A stretch of DNA of 64,000 nt. Source: Ruegeria atlantica. GTDB lineage: Bacteria; Pseudomonadota; Alphaproteobacteria; Rhodobacterales; Rhodobacteraceae. A program made the position numbers and the translations under genes. Position 1 is the stretch's first letter, and the number at the start of each line of letters is the position of its first letter. The stretch spans positions 124,001 through 188,000 of the forward strand of contig NZ_WQCG01000007.1 of assembly GCF_013032505.1 (NCBI RefSeq), written 5' to 3'. The notes beneath the pieces are model-generated. The model saw only the letters and a list, made by a program, of their open reading frames with translations, was not told the DNA's origin and ran no database searches. Positions 62,682-64,000 of this stretch are shown here, piece after piece.

Positions 62682-64000
62682 ATGGCTACAACGACATTTG
62701 TTTCAAGACCACCTGCATCCTCCCCCCTGAGTGCAATTCAAGGTACACGCGCGTATGGTGATGGTAACCCTGCGACCGTAACAACCATTTCTTACCACTT
62801 CGGTAATTTTCCGGACACGCAAACCTGGACTTCAGAGTATAAAGCCGAGTTTCGTGCAGCGCTGGCCGCGATCGAATCTGTCGCAAATATTAGATTTGTT
62901 GAAACACTATCCTTCGGTTCTGCCGATCTGGTGGAAGCTATCGCACCGGCTTCATTTTTTGATTCACCGAATGTTCTTGGGTTTCATTCAACCCCGTCGA
63001 ATGGGGTGTCAATTGGTGCCTTCAATACAGGATTTTGGAAAGCTGGTTCGAATAGCAATGGCGACCCGGGTGGTTTTTTCTTCACAACGTTGTTGCACGA
63101 GTTAGGTCACGCTCTTGGGTTAGGTCACCCGCAAGATGATGGGCTGGGCACAACGGTCATGGCCGGGGTCACCGCGCCATTCGGCTCATTCGGTGTCGGG
63201 GGCCTCAATCAGGGTGCCTATACCGTTATGTCGTATAATGACGGCTGGACTTCCAATAATGGGGTTCTTTCTGCCAATGCGACGTATGGGGGTTCGACCG
63301 GATTGGGTGCGCTGGATATCGCGGCGCTTCAGGCAATGTATGGTGCGAACACTTCGACCAATTCCGGGAACGACACATATGTCATCCCGGCCGCGAACGT
63401 CGCTGGTGTCGGGTATCAGGCTATTTGGGACACCGGCGGATATGATTCGATCTGGTACCAAGGAAGTGCGAACGCAAGAATCGACCTGCGCCCTGCGACA
63501 CTGGATTACACTGACACCGGTGGCGGTGTAATTTCGTTTGCTGAAGGAGTAAAAGGCGGCTTTACCATCGCGCAGGGTGTTGTGATCGAAAACGCCTATG
63601 GCGGTGCAGGTGACGATCTGATCTTTGGCAACAACGCCCAGAACATTTTGCGCGGCAACAGCGGCCACGACACGTTCCAGTCGCTGTCGGATGGAAGCAA
63701 TAACTCTATCTTCGGCGGTTACGGTAACGACTTGATTTACGTCGCGGTCAGCACCGGTGCAGATCAGGTATTTGGCGAACAAGGCAATGATGTTGCCGTT
63801 ATTTCAAGCAATGCCGGATCTTTTTCCGGCGGAACCGGCACAGATATCGCTAGGTTCGTTAGTGCGCTGAGCGGATATCTGTTCATTAGTGACGGTTCGA
63901 CTTACCAGTTTCTGAACGTCGTCACGCGTATCACGTTTTCGATTTCAAGTGACGTGGAGCTGATCCAATTCCAAAACGGTTTGATTCAGTATGACCGGTC
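62682..64000 (+). CDS. Serralysin-type (M10) metalloprotease with RTX repeats, 3'-truncated by the window edge
   Basis: The frame from ATG 62682 is open to the last base (439 codons), so the gene continues beyond the window. The zinc site is HELGHALGLGHP (residues 139-150), a complete HExxHxxGxxH metzincin motif, and the Met-turn is YTVMSYND with Met 183. From about residue 306, calcium-binding RTX-like repeats appear: GGAGDDLIFGNN, GGYGNDLIYV, GEQGNDVAVI. There is no N-terminal signal peptide, as expected for proteins exported by a type I (ABC-MFP-TolC) system through a C-terminal signal. No such exporter is in the window. Only a weak SD (GAG) precedes the ATG. Confidence 0.88.
   Translation, partial: MATTTFVSRPPASSPLSAIQGTRAYGDGNPATVTTISYHFGNFPDTQTWTSEYKAEFRAALAAIESVANIRFVETLSFGSADLVEAIAPASFFDSPNVLGFHSTPSNGVSIGAFNTGFWKAGSNSNGDPGGFFFTTLLHELGHALGLGHPQDDGLGTTVMAGVTAPFGSFGVGGLNQGAYTVMSYNDGWTSNNGVLSANATYGGSTGLGALDIAALQAMYGANTSTNSGNDTYVIPAANVAGVGYQAIWDTGGYDSIWYQGSANARIDLRPATLDYTDTGGGVISFAEGVKGGFTIAQGVVIENAYGGAGDDLIFGNNAQNILRGNSGHDTFQSLSDGSNNSIFGGYGNDLIYVAVSTGADQVFGEQGNDVAVISSNAGSFSGGTGTDIARFVSALSGYLFISDGSTYQFLNVVTRITFSISSDVELIQFQNGLIQYDR

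Overview
The window is chromosomal DNA from an alphaproteobacterium, most likely a marine Rhodobacteraceae (Roseobacter-group) species. Pointers are a DUF2794 protein, an LpcC-type lipopolysaccharide-core mannosyltransferase, a GT14 protein with a DUF5928-like tail, the alphaproteobacterial form of the RpoH promoter in front of dnaK, and a Nav-type sodium channel of the kind known from marine bacteria. Genus is not resolved from sequence alone. Most of the window is densely packed, GC-rich core genome. The sterol-desaturase/acyltransferase gene at 47.4-49.6 kb and the last 3.3 kb are AT-richer and look accessory.

Layout. 1-2.4 kb: the 3' part of an RNA m5U methyltransferase gene, a voltage-gated Na+ channel and an L,D-transpeptidase lipoprotein. 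2.3-11.3 kb: a surface-polysaccharide block on the minus strand (PAPS sulfotransferase, GT14, two paralogous GT92-like transferases, galE, a KdsB-like CMP-sugar synthetase, and cysQ, which would remove the PAP left by sulfotransfer), with a KpsM-like ABC-2 permease facing it. 11.3-15.3 kb: alkB, then dnaK-dnaJ behind an RpoH-type promoter. 15.4-22.9 kb: a TPP riboswitch and a ten-gene thiamin operon (thiD, thiO, thiS, thiG, thiE, thiF fused to rhodanese, then the HMP importer thiY/thiZ/thiX with tenA), most junctions being ATGA overlaps. 22.9-31.7 kb: radC, a substrate-binding/OmpA fusion, an unknown anchored protein, secA, a parvulin, argJ and mutT.

32-41 kb: an operon joining an AMP-forming acyl-CoA ligase, a complete Liv-type (HAAT) ABC importer, a small two-helix membrane protein and a PaaK-like ligase; this suggests coupled uptake and CoA activation of an organic, perhaps aromatic, acid. 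41-47.4 kb: an orphan Fe3+ permease, DUF2794, an NlpC/P60 hydrolase, an M17 aminopeptidase and small proteins. 47.4-49.6 kb: an unusual fusion of a fatty-acid hydroxylase/sterol-desaturase domain to an acyltransferase-3 domain. 49.7-54.4 kb: asd, lpcC, an MFS transporter and a DUF3095 protein. 54.4-58.5 kb: an aromatic-catabolism module (HpaI-type aldolase, aromatic amino acid decarboxylase, HpaR-type MarR regulator, FAH-family hydrolase) with a hairpin-rich unassigned spacer in it. 58.5-60.7 kb: a YcaQ-like DNA glycosylase and a LacI regulator. 61.1-62.1 kb: two decayed transposase genes (IS110-like and IS5-like). 62.7 kb to the end: the 5' part of a serralysin-type RTX metalloprotease gene.

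No rRNA, tRNA or CRISPR array was found. The most unusual items are the desaturase-acyltransferase fusion, the hairpin-rich spacer at 57.3-57.5 kb, the sulfation-linked polysaccharide block, and the PaaK-like ligase with an altered P-loop.
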